NCBI GenBank assembly: GCA_030684835.1
Contig: JAUXWZ010000160.1
Location: 1 to 48,322, forward strand
Direction: 5' to 3'
Length of the DNA: 48,322 nucleotides
Source: Beijerinckiaceae bacterium
GTDB taxonomy: Bacteria > Pseudomonadota > Alphaproteobacteria > Rhizobiales > Beijerinckiaceae
The number at the start of each line of letters is the position of its first letter. The stretch's first letter is position 1. Under the pieces are notes generated by a model that was not told where the DNA came from, did not search any database, and saw nothing but the letters and a program-made list of their open reading frames with translations. A program made the position numbers and the translations under genes. Positions 24,562 to 32,119 of this stretch are shown here, piece after piece.

Positions 24562-24822
24562 ATGAAAAAGTTCATGATTGCGTTGGCTACCGCCGCCACC
24601 CTCGTGGGCGCCGGCATCATCAGCACCGAAGCGTCCGCAAAGGGCGGAAAGGGCGGATGGAAAGGCGGGGGCGGCAAGCACTTTGGAATGAAGCATCACG
24701 GCGGGCATTGGGGCCACGGCCATCGATTCCACCGCGGTCGCCACTTCGTCAGGTATCATGCTTATACCTACGACTGCCCCCGTGTATGGACACCTTATGG
24801 TTTCGTCTGTGCGTACTATTGA
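24562..24822 (+). CDS. Secreted His/Gly-rich small protein (86 aa)
   Basis: Residues 1-25 form a signal peptide (MKKFMIALATAATLVGAGII then STEASA). The mature protein is Gly/His/Lys rich (GGKGGWKGGGGKHFGMKHHG, HWGHGHRFHRGRHFVRYHAY) and ends with two cysteines (YDCPRVWTPYGFVCAYY) that could pair. Similar short His-rich secreted peptides occur widely in Rhizobiales, without known function; metal or surface binding is an inference from composition. The ATG at 24562 has GGAG seven bases upstream; longer in-frame versions are unlikely. A terminator follows at 24843-24876. Confidence 0.8.
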   Translation: MKKFMIALATAATLVGAGIISTEASAKGGKGGWKGGGGKHFGMKHHGGHWGHGHRFHRGRHFVRYHAYTYDCPRVWTPYGFVCAYY

Positions 24823-24842
24823 GCGCCCGTGAAAACCAAAGC

Positions 24843-24876
24843 GCCGGCCAGGTCGAGATTCACCCGGCCGGCTTTT
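24843..24876 (+). terminator. Rho-independent terminator of the His-rich peptide gene
   Basis: GCCGGCC (24843-24849) pairs with GGCCGGC (24866-24872), 16-base loop, followed by TTTT. It starts 20 bases after the stop codon. Confidence 0.65.
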
Positions 24877-25226
24877 GATTGATGGTACAGTGAAGGAGGC
24901 GTTGCAATACCGCGAAGACACCGGAGCAACTGCCAAGACGACTTCAACACTTTCCTGTTATGCGATGGTGCAGCCGCGGCCGCTTTTATGTCCACCCGAC
25001 GCGCGCCGTCACGTCGCCTAGAGCGCTGCAAATTACGCACGCAATTTTTGGCGATTCATCAAATCCGCCTGCTCATGTATTGTCTTCCACGGGGACGTTT
25101 TTGGATCATGGGGCAATAGATCTCTCTGCGGAGGGCGCCATTACGCACGACAAGAGCTTCTCTCGATCAGGTAGTACGATCCCATCAGGCCCGCTGCATT
25201 GCCTAGTGGACGGCGCTCGTCGAGCT

Positions 25227-26399
25227 ATGGCGTATGGCGTGGGGGATTATCCGCCGAAGGTCGCGCGACGACTCAGGCTGCTGAACGGGATGGCTTACCT
25301 CATCATCCTGTTCTCGGCCCTCTACGCGATCACTTACGCCGCTGCCGATCTTTACAAGTATCGCTGGTTCGTCGGCCTAAATCTCGCGCTTGTCGTGATG
25401 GCGGCGAGCGTTCCATTTCTTCATCGCCTTCACGAGCTCGCAGGCGGGGTGGCGATCGCCGTGAGCGAACTCGCTGCTTTGTTCGCTTTCACTAGCTTAC
25501 TTGGACGCGATTCGGGCATTCACTTGAACCTTGTAGTCGGCGCCGCCGCACCCTTCGTGATCTTTGGTCTGGCGCGTCGCGCCCTTATCCTGCTCGTTGT
25601 CGTTACGAGCCTGTTTCTGCACGTGAGCGCGTGGTTTCTTTTTCCTTCCGAGGCCGCAAGCATCGCGGCGGATCAGAATCTTCTCCGTCAGCTTTACGTT
25701 TCTTCCGCTGTGGCGACCTTCGCCGTCATTGCGGCGTTGGTCTGGTACGCCTTCGCGCTGGTGGAGCGATCAGAGGCGGCCATGGAGGATCTCCTTCGCA
25801 ACATTCTGCCCCAGCATGTTGCGGACCAACTTCTGGCGCAACCCGATGCATCAATTGCGGAACGTGCAGCGGAGGTCTGCATCCTATTCGCCGACATCGT
25901 TGGCTTCGTGGAGATCGCAGCGGAGATGGGGCCGACGCGGTGCGTTGCAATGCTGAACGAACTTGTGAGCGCCTTCGATGAACTGGCAGCCCGGCATGGG
26001 GTCGAGAAAATCAAGACCATCGGGGACTGCTACATGGCGGCGGCTGGTCTTCCGCTGCCCAAACCTGACGACGCGGATCGGATGGCCAGGTTCGCCGGCG
26101 CGCTGCCGCGGGCTGCAGCCGAAGTAGGCGCTCGATTTGGACTTGCGCTGCGCCTTCGGGGCGGCATTGCCGCCGGACCAGCCACAGCCGGCGTCATTGG
26201 GCGGACGAAGTTCAGCTACGACGTGTGGGGAGACACCGTGAATCTTGCGGCCCGGCTCGAGCAGGCGGCGACTCCGGGCTCCGTGATTGTGTCGTCGCGC
26301 TTCCGAGCACTTGCTTGCTTGAGCGACTTCGAGGCGATCGGAATTGTGCATGTGCGCGACTTCGGCGAACAGGAGGCGTGGCGACTCTGTTGCGTTTGA
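25227..26399 (+). CDS. Membrane-bound class III adenylate cyclase
   Basis: The protein (about 390 residues) has six N-terminal transmembrane helices followed by a cyclase homology domain. From ATG 25227 the catalytic set is complete: metal-binding Asp223 in CILFADIVGF and Asp267 in KTIGDCYM; substrate-specifying Lys263 and Asp332 (in SYDVWGDTVN); transition-state Arg343 in NLAARLE. The Lys/Asp pair indicates ATP to cAMP rather than cGMP. LRNILPQHVADQLL before the domain is the usual linker. The frame is open back to 24960, but the extra 89 residues look non-native and no start has a clear binding site, so the N-terminus is uncertain. No dedicated cAMP receptor is nearby. Confidence 0.85.
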   Translation: MAYGVGDYPPKVARRLRLLNGMAYLIILFSALYAITYAAADLYKYRWFVGLNLALVVMAASVPFLHRLHELAGGVAIAVSELAALFAFTSLLGRDSGIHLNLVVGAAAPFVIFGLARRALILLVVVTSLFLHVSAWFLFPSEAASIAADQNLLRQLYVSSAVATFAVIAALVWYAFALVERSEAAMEDLLRNILPQHVADQLLAQPDASIAERAAEVCILFADIVGFVEIAAEMGPTRCVAMLNELVSAFDELAARHGVEKIKTIGDCYMAAAGLPLPKPDDADRMARFAGALPRAAAEVGARFGLALRLRGGIAAGPATAGVIGRTKFSYDVWGDTVNLAARLEQAATPGSVIVSSRFRALACLSDFEAIGIVHVRDFGEQEAWRLCCV

Positions 26400-26764
26400 A
26401 GCTGAGACGTTTCCCGTAGCCTCGGAACTTCGGCGTAGCGCCGGAGTTCGCATCGCATCGGGCAAGGGAAGACGTGCGAGCCCGGACAGGAGCGACGCGC
26501 GTCATAACATTCGAAATCTACCGCTACGATCCAGATCCAGATGTAAACCGCGAGGACTGCGCCCACTCACGCTAAGTTTACTGCGATAATAACGATCCGG
26601 CTCAATTGTTTCGCGCTCGCATCGCCGGTATCCTGGCCACATTGCGTAGATGTCGGCAGCTAAGTGTAGTCGGTTCCGGTCGGCTCTTGGGAGTTGGAAT
26701 AAGCATCCCATAACGGGGATCTCTCTGCATCCAGACGGATGAAAACATCGGAGAAAAGGGGACG
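26400..26764. other. Spacer with hairpin after the cyclase gene
   Basis: AACTTCGGCG (26426-26435) pairs with CGCCGGAGTT (26439-26448), one G-T wobble, three-base loop. It is not followed by Ts, so termination is doubtful. The rest is the upstream region of the CBS gene; no gene seen. Confidence 0.35.
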
Positions 26765-27208
26765 ATGCTCGTAAAGCAACTATTACCGGCTATTCGAGAG
26801 CAGCTTGTCACGATCAGCGACGACGCCGCGCTGATCCACGTCGCGAAACTCCTGCAAGGCCGGAAAACCAGTCTCGTCGTCGTATGTAATTCGGATGGAG
26901 TAATGGCTGGAGTCATCACGAAAACGGATATCATCCGACAAATTAGCCATTGTCAGGGAAACATTTGCAACACCGATACCTCATCCGTGATGACGCGCGA
27001 TGTGACGTTTTGCAATTCCGACACCCTGCTAAGGGAAGCTTGGTCAATAATGAAGAAGCGCGGGCTGAAGCATATCCCCGTAGCCGACGAGAAACTGCGC
27101 CCGATTGGGGTGCTGAACGCTCGTCACGTCATTCAGGCGCTTTTGGATGAAGTAGAAAACGAGGAAGAACTACTACGGGACTATGTAGGAGGTGTTGGGT
27201 ATCAATGA
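26765..27208 (+). CDS. Two-CBS-domain protein
   Basis: The 147-residue protein is a single Bateman module: CBS1 (about 10-62: VTISDDAALIHVAKLLQGRK, LVVVCNSDGVMAGVITKTDI) and CBS2 (about 72-128: VMTRDVTFCNSDTLLREAWS, GLKHIPVADEKLRPIGVLNA). The ends VxxxDxxR and VLNARHV fit adenosyl-nucleotide binding. Stand-alone CBS proteins sense AMP/ATP/NADH and regulate partner enzymes or transporters. It is preceded by AAGGGG three bases before the ATG. It has no operon partner, but the nearby UspA, cyclase and antiporter genes suggest an energy or stress sensing role (inference). Confidence 0.85.
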   Translation: MLVKQLLPAIREQLVTISDDAALIHVAKLLQGRKTSLVVVCNSDGVMAGVITKTDIIRQISHCQGNICNTDTSSVMTRDVTFCNSDTLLREAWSIMKKRGLKHIPVADEKLRPIGVLNARHVIQALLDEVENEEELLRDYVGGVGYQ

Positions 27209-27300
27209 TATTAAGCTAACACGCCATCCCAAAGATATCGACTAAGGGACGACCGGATTAGCTGTCGATTTATGACAGATACAGACGAGCGCCCACTCGA

Positions 27301-27600
27301 TCATCCAGCGCTTCGGCAGGGAGCACAGCGACCTTCAGCAGAGTCCGAGCGTATCACCGATGTGGTGCGGTTGAGTCCGGTGAGACGCGGGGCGCAGAGG
27401 TAATAATCCGCCTCGGCAATCGGCGTGTTCGCTCGTAACCATGCGGCGTCCATCAGCCCGGCATAATCGTAGGCGCGCCCTTGAACATCATCCGTCATCG
27501 GCCTCTCGTAGAAGCTAGTGGTTGTGGTGTTCGGGTGAGCCGTGGCGAGGGCTCTCACCGGCACAGCCATCGCGTGATGGTCCCCGTCCAGCGCTCCGTT
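27301..27600 (-). pseudogene. Remnant of flavohaemoglobin (nitric oxide dioxygenase) reductase domain
   Basis: The minus strand reads AVPVRALATAHPNTTTTSFY, ERPMTDDVQGRAYDYAGLMD, AAWLRANTPIAEADYYLCAP and then loses similarity. This matches the NAD-binding end of Hmp-type flavohaemoglobins (VRALAxxHPN...FYE.P...D..G.I...WL..NTP..DADYYLCGP.PF). The globin and FAD parts are missing upstream, and the last 25 residues are scrambled. It is thus a relic of an NO-detoxification gene. Confidence 0.65.
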
Positions 27601-27761
27601 TTCAGGCTTTTGTTTTAGCTGGCGTCTTTGCGGTCATTTTGACGCGTCCTATTCCTCCTGATGCTTAGGTCTGATCCGGGAAAATTGAAGTCGATCAACA
27701 GGCGTTCGGAACGCCGGGCCTGCGCGATAATCGGGCGGCGCGGCGAACATTGAGCCATATT

Positions 27762-28763
27762 TTAAACCGCCTTCGTGGGCTCAGCCTTTTCACCCGTCTG
27801 TCGCCGGCGCCAGGCTACCGGAGGAAGGCCAAACGCCTTCTTGAAGGAGCGCGTGAAAGCCGCTTCCGAGTCATACCCCACTGCAAAAGCAATGCTCGCG
27901 ACAGTGCCTCGCGTCTGCTGGAGTCGACGCGAGGCCTCTTCCAGCCTGCGCTGGCCAAGGTAGCGCATGGGCGGCGCGCCTACTAACCTCGTGAACCTGT
28001 CGGCGAAGGCTGACCGCGACATTGCGACCTTTTCGGCAAGCTCCTCCGTCGTCCAGGATCGACCAATATTGTCATGGAGCAGTGCAAGCGCGCGCGAAAT
28101 AGCGTCGTCCCGCAGCCCGTCGAGAAAGCCCTGACTGGCATGCTGCGCCATGTGCTGGCGTAAGCCTTCCACGAGTAGCAGTTCGGCGAGCCGGGCGATC
28201 ATAGCCGGTTGCTGACGCGCGGGATCCTTCTGTTGCCTCGCAGCATAGCGGAACGTCGTTTCAATCCACCTGGCGCCATCCACCTCATCAACCTTGAGCT
28301 TCATGGCTTGCGGCAGAAGCGAGAGTAAGGGGAGGAGAGATTCGTCGTGAGCCAGATATCCGCAATAAATCGCCGTAGGAGCGCCGCCGCCGCCATAGGT
28401 CAGTTTGCACATTCCCTCGTCGGAAACTGTGATGTGCGGGTCCGCGAGAGCGGGCCGAAGGGCAAGGTCGCTTGCGAGGACGTGATCGTCGTTGCGCGGT
28501 AGAAGCACGATCTCTCCTGGACCAATGCTTAAGGCGGTGTCGCCCCCGACCTTCACCAGAGCCGCGCCGCTGGCCACATAGTGATAGGCGATCACGCGCC
28601 CATGCTGAGCCCCGAGACGCTCACATTCTTCCTTGGTCAGTTTAGACGAGACAGACCAAGGCTCAGTGAAATCCGCCTCAAGGAAAACAGCTCCGCTGAG
28701 GCGCACCGAGCGCAGGAGATCAGCGATGGGATCGAACTTGGGTTCGAACTTGGGATCAGACAT
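27762..28763 (-). CDS. AraC-family regulator with cupin-type N-terminal domain
   Basis: Residues about 10-200 form a cupin_6-like sensor domain (IADLLRSVRLSGAVFLEADF, EIVLLPRNDDHVLASDLALR). Residues about 215-320 are the double helix-turn-helix (WTTEELAEKVAMSRSAFADR and GTVASIAFAVGYDSEAAFTR then SFKKAFGLPPVAWRR). This group often autoregulates and controls a neighbouring gene for an enzyme or transporter. It is divergent from a TTC38-like TPR gene with a 127-bp gap, so that gene is its most likely target. AGGG about seven bases upstream supports the ATG at 28763. Confidence 0.9.
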   Translation of the reverse strand: MSDPKFEPKFDPIADLLRSVRLSGAVFLEADFTEPWSVSSKLTKEECERLGAQHGRVIAYHYVASGAALVKVGGDTALSIGPGEIVLLPRNDDHVLASDLALRPALADPHITVSDEGMCKLTYGGGGAPTAIYCGYLAHDESLLPLLSLLPQAMKLKVDEVDGARWIETTFRYAARQQKDPARQQPAMIARLAELLLVEGLRQHMAQHASQGFLDGLRDDAISRALALLHDNIGRSWTTEELAEKVAMSRSAFADRFTRLVGAPPMRYLGQRRLEEASRRLQQTRGTVASIAFAVGYDSEAAFTRSFKKAFGLPPVAWRRRQTGEKAEPTKAV

Positions 28764-28890
28764 GGGCAGGCCCTCGATGTGGCGTCCAAGTCAAAGATTC
28801 CGGCGGCCCAATCATTCCAAGAAATTGCGCTTATGACAATCATCCCGTCGGCAAACACATGCCGAGCATCGAGCAAGCGGGAGTTTTGAG

Positions 28891-30231
28891 ATGGGCTACC
28901 GGGATCTGCAAGAAAATCAAATGTCGGGCGGCAACGCCCAGGCCACTGCCCTTTTTTGCGAGGCGTTGACCTCATTCAACCTTTACCGCGGCGATCCAGT
29001 CGGGCTGCTCGATACTGCGAGCGCAGTTTCACCCGACTTCTGTATGGCCAAGATTCTCAAGGCTTATCTCTTCGCGCTCGCAACCGAGCCCGATCTAACG
29101 CGCGAGGCGCGCGGCTTAATCGAGTCCCTCGCCGCCATGAACATGAACGAGCGGGAGCGCTCTCATGTCGCGATTCTCGACTGCATCGTCGCTGGGCGGT
29201 GGAGCGATGCGGCTATGGCCTGCGATCACCATAACGCTCTTTATCCACGCGACCTCGTCGGCTTGCAGGTCGGGCACCTTGTGGACTTTTTTCGCGCCAA
29301 TTCACGTAGCCTGCGGGATCGGATCGCTCGCGCGCTGCCGTATTGGTCGCCAGCCGATGCAGGGTATTCGACCATGCTTGGCTTCTATTCTTTCGGGCTT
29401 GAGGAGTGCGCTGATTACGTGCGCGCCGAAGATGTTGGACGCGAAGCCCTGGATCGTGAGCCGCTTGAGTGCTGGGCGCATCACGCGGTCGCTCACGTGA
29501 TGGAGATGCAGGGCCGCCCCGGCGAAGGACTGGCCTGGATGTCCTCGCGCGAGCCCATGTGGTCCGGTGACGACAATTTCTTCAAGGTTCATAACTGGTG
29601 GCACCGTGCGCTTTTTCACATCGGCCTCGGCCAAAACAAAGAGGCGCTCGCGCTATACGATGGACGAATCCGAAGGGACCGCAGCACAATCGTGGTCGAT
29701 TTGATCGATGCATCAGCTCTGCTCTGGCGCTTGCATCTGGTTGGGCATGATGTTGGCGAGCGTTGGCGGGAGGTCGCCGACTCCTGGGATCGCCACGTCG
29801 ACGGCGGCAGTTATCCCTTCAACGACTGGCACGCCGTCATGGCGTACCTCGGCGCGGGCCGGGAGTTCGATGCGAAGCGCATCGTTGACGCCCTGCGCGC
29901 GCGATCACCAACCACTGAAACGGGCGCATGGGCGAGCGGAGTCGGACTCGATCTGGCGAGTGGCTTTGTGGCTTTCTGGCGCGGCGACCACCTGGGAGCC
30001 ACGAAGCATTTGATGAGGTCTCGTCACATCGCGAACATGTTCGGCGGCAGTCATGCGCAGCGAGACATCATCGATTGGACGCTGACTGAAGCCGCAACGC
30101 GGGGCGGCCTAAGCCACCTCGCTTGCGCCCTCGCCCATGAGCGATTGGCGCTGAATCCCCACAGCCCGATCAACAGGAGTTTCCTCCAGCGCACACACGC
30201 AAGTGCGGACAAAGCTTTGTCCGCAGCTTGA
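28891..30231 (+). CDS. TTC38-like tetratricopeptide-repeat protein
   Basis: The 446-residue protein is all-helical with TPR-like units through its length, e.g. ALTSFNLYRGDPVGLLDTAS, ECWAHHAVAHVMEMQGRPGE, GLAWMSSREPMWSGDDNFFK and VHNWWHRALFHIGLGQNKEA. The WAHHAVAHVMEMQGRxxEG, NWWHxALxHIxxG and LYDxxI strings are the signature of the TTC38 family, shared by bacteria and animals and without an assigned biochemical role. No signal peptide, so cytoplasmic. GGGAG eight bases before the ATG at 28891 supports the start. It sits divergently from an AraC regulator. Confidence 0.85.
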   Translation: MGYRDLQENQMSGGNAQATALFCEALTSFNLYRGDPVGLLDTASAVSPDFCMAKILKAYLFALATEPDLTREARGLIESLAAMNMNERERSHVAILDCIVAGRWSDAAMACDHHNALYPRDLVGLQVGHLVDFFRANSRSLRDRIARALPYWSPADAGYSTMLGFYSFGLEECADYVRAEDVGREALDREPLECWAHHAVAHVMEMQGRPGEGLAWMSSREPMWSGDDNFFKVHNWWHRALFHIGLGQNKEALALYDGRIRRDRSTIVVDLIDASALLWRLHLVGHDVGERWREVADSWDRHVDGGSYPFNDWHAVMAYLGAGREFDAKRIVDALRARSPTTETGAWASGVGLDLASGFVAFWRGDHLGATKHLMRSRHIANMFGGSHAQRDIIDWTLTEAATRGGLSHLACALAHERLALNPHSPINRSFLQRTHASADKALSAA

Positions 30232-30532
30232 TCTTCGCATCATATGCGCGCCTCGCGCTGAAAAGACAGCGCGAGCGTCTCCACTCTTGCCGGCGTGTCG
30301 CACACGAATAGCAGCCCGCCTGCAAGTCGGACGATCACTTCGAGAATCCTCGCCTCGACGGAGCGGAAGAGGCCGGAGGAAGCCGCTCTTCTACTTTCCG
30401 AAACGCTCCCGTGCAGGGCCTCGCGGATCGCGCACCTGCAACGACAGTCGCATTGCGCCTTGCTTCCTCCCTCAATTTAATTCTTATCGGCGGATCGCTT
30501 TGTTTTTCTGCGTGTATTTCAATGGAGCGCTT
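30232..30532. other. Spacer with a perfect hairpin
   Basis: CTCGCGCTG (30252-30260) pairs perfectly with CAGCGCGAG (30267-30275) around AAAAGA, 20 bases after the TPR gene. It likely contributes to transcription end despite the weak T-tract. The rest is upstream sequence for the kinase gene; the frame through it is open but has no kinase-like content. Confidence 0.4.
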
Positions 30533-31531
30533 ATGTTCAACGACCCGAGCCACCCGCTGGCGCGAGTTGACAACCTCCGGCGCGCCATCCACGCGGCTGG
30601 CGTGGCGCTCTGGTCTTGGAACATCTCTGATGATCAGTTCGCAATGGACGAGCGGGGATTCCACCTCTGGGGTTTACCCTATAGCCATGAAGTGAAGTTT
30701 GAGCATTTGTCGGCCCATATTCATCCGGCGGACAGGGACCGCGTCCGAGAGGCGTTCACCGCGACTCGCGGAATTGTCGGGGCCTATGAAATCGATTTCC
30801 GGATACTGGTCGGTGAAGAAATCAGATGGATTTCTGCCCGGGGGCTGGGTGACGACTCCGCCCTGTATGAAGGCCAGATGTTCGGGATTTTTCTCGACGT
30901 GACCGGACGCAAGCAAGCTGAAGAGGGCAATGAGTTATTAGCCGGGGAGATGAGTCACAGGGTGAAAAACCTTCTGGCCATCGCGACCGGATTAACGAAC
31001 ATGTCTTCCAAGTCTACATCCACGGTCAAGGACATGGCGGAGATGTTAACCGGCAGACTTACCGCTCTGGGACGCGCTCATGACATGGTGCGACCCCTGC
31101 CAGGACATCAGGGACACGCTGCTTTACTCGGAGACCTGCTGTCTATCTTGCTTTCGCCATACGAAGACATGGGCGCCTTCAGTGGCCGCATCCGCGTGGC
31201 AGTGCCTCGTATGGGAATAGGACAGGGCGCAGCGACGTCCCTCGCCTTGGTGGTTCACGAGCTGGCCACCAATTCCTTGAAATATGGCGCGTTGTCTGCC
31301 GATGCCGGGACTCTGGATGTTTCGGGTTCGTCAATTGACGAAGATTTGGAACTTGTGTGGACCGAAAGAGGGGGGCCACAAGTAGAGCCGCCAGCCAGCG
31401 GCGCTACATATGGGAGTCAACTTGTAAAGCGATGCGTGTCTGGTCATCTGGGCGGGGCCATCGCATATGACTGGTCCACGGCCGGCGTGGTCATAACCAT
31501 CGGGCTAAGTGGCAAGCGTCTCGCGTCATGA
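30533..31531 (+). CDS. HWE-family sensor histidine kinase with PAS domain
   Basis: The 332-residue protein has an N-terminal PAS domain (about 20-130; AAGVALWSWNISDDQFAMDE ... RWISARGLGDDSALYEGQMF), then the phospho-acceptor His142 in EMSHRVKNLLAIATGL. The HWE ATPase domain follows: His242 and Asn247 in VVHELATNSLKYGALS, and W-x-E in LVWTERGGP. G2-like TYGSQLVKRCVSGHLGG follows. No transmembrane helix, so a soluble sensor of internal signals. The ATG at 30533 has GGAG five bases upstream; the frame is open further but not kinase-like. No response regulator or sigma/anti-sigma partner is adjacent. HWE kinases often feed general stress control in alphaproteobacteria. Confidence 0.88.
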   Translation: MFNDPSHPLARVDNLRRAIHAAGVALWSWNISDDQFAMDERGFHLWGLPYSHEVKFEHLSAHIHPADRDRVREAFTATRGIVGAYEIDFRILVGEEIRWISARGLGDDSALYEGQMFGIFLDVTGRKQAEEGNELLAGEMSHRVKNLLAIATGLTNMSSKSTSTVKDMAEMLTGRLTALGRAHDMVRPLPGHQGHAALLGDLLSILLSPYEDMGAFSGRIRVAVPRMGIGQGAATSLALVVHELATNSLKYGALSADAGTLDVSGSSIDEDLELVWTERGGPQVEPPASGATYGSQLVKRCVSGHLGGAIAYDWSTAGVVITIGLSGKRLAS

Positions 31532-31658
31532 CGGAGTCAAAAATCCACGGCAACGCTTGAGTTCGCGGGTGCAGGAGCGCCCGATGTTGCTGCCCCTGCG
31601 AGGAAACGGGAACCATTCCGGCCCCGATTTCTTAAACCTTGCAGGAGAGGTAACCTGC

Positions 31659-32006
31659 ATGCAAAATGAGCACGAATTGACGCCGAGCAGCCGGACCATA
31701 GAAGTCTATGCGGCAAGGAACACGTCGCAGCGGGAAGTCGATCCAACGCTCTTTTTCCGCCAGCATCCCATCGCGTCGCTGACTGCGGCGGCCGCCCTCG
31801 GGTTTGTTCTCGCACGGCTGTTTGTCTCTGGGGACAGGTCCTCCCGGATCGTTTCGCCCCGCCGCAGACTTTTAGCCGCCGACGCCGTTGGGTCAACGAG
31901 AGCGTGGCCGACGGGCGACAGGCCAAAAGCGCACGGCGACAAACTCGCTAATGCTGCGCGAGAGGCCGCGACGCGCACGCGCGCTCCTACATATCCCGAA
32001 GGATAG
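31659..32006 (+). CDS. Small membrane-anchored hypothetical protein (115 aa)
   Basis: The product MQNEHELTPSSRTIEVYAAR has a polar N-terminus, one helix HPIASLTAAAALGFVLARLF (about 50-69) and an Arg/Ala-rich cytoplasmic tail. RQHPIASLTAAAALGF resembles the C-terminal anchor of DUF883 (ElaB/YqjD) stress proteins, but the order is not the usual one since a tail follows. GGAGAGG eight bases before the ATG (31659) sets the start. It is close behind the kinase gene and may share its transcript. Confidence 0.6.
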   Translation: MQNEHELTPSSRTIEVYAARNTSQREVDPTLFFRQHPIASLTAAAALGFVLARLFVSGDRSSRIVSPRRRLLAADAVGSTRAWPTGDRPKAHGDKLANAAREAATRTRAPTYPEG

Positions 32007-32119
32007 CCCGCTGAACCGTCGCTTGCTGCCCACGGGGTGCAATAGCGCGGGTTGATATTTATCGGGCGGTGAGAAGCCTCCCCACTAGCTGCGCAGCGCG
32101 TTCTGGCGCGTCAAAGGCG

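Noticed and set aside
24960-25226. N-terminal extension of the adenylate cyclase
   Set aside because: The frame is open, but the residues look non-native, no binding site supports ATG 24960, and the family normally begins close to the first helix.
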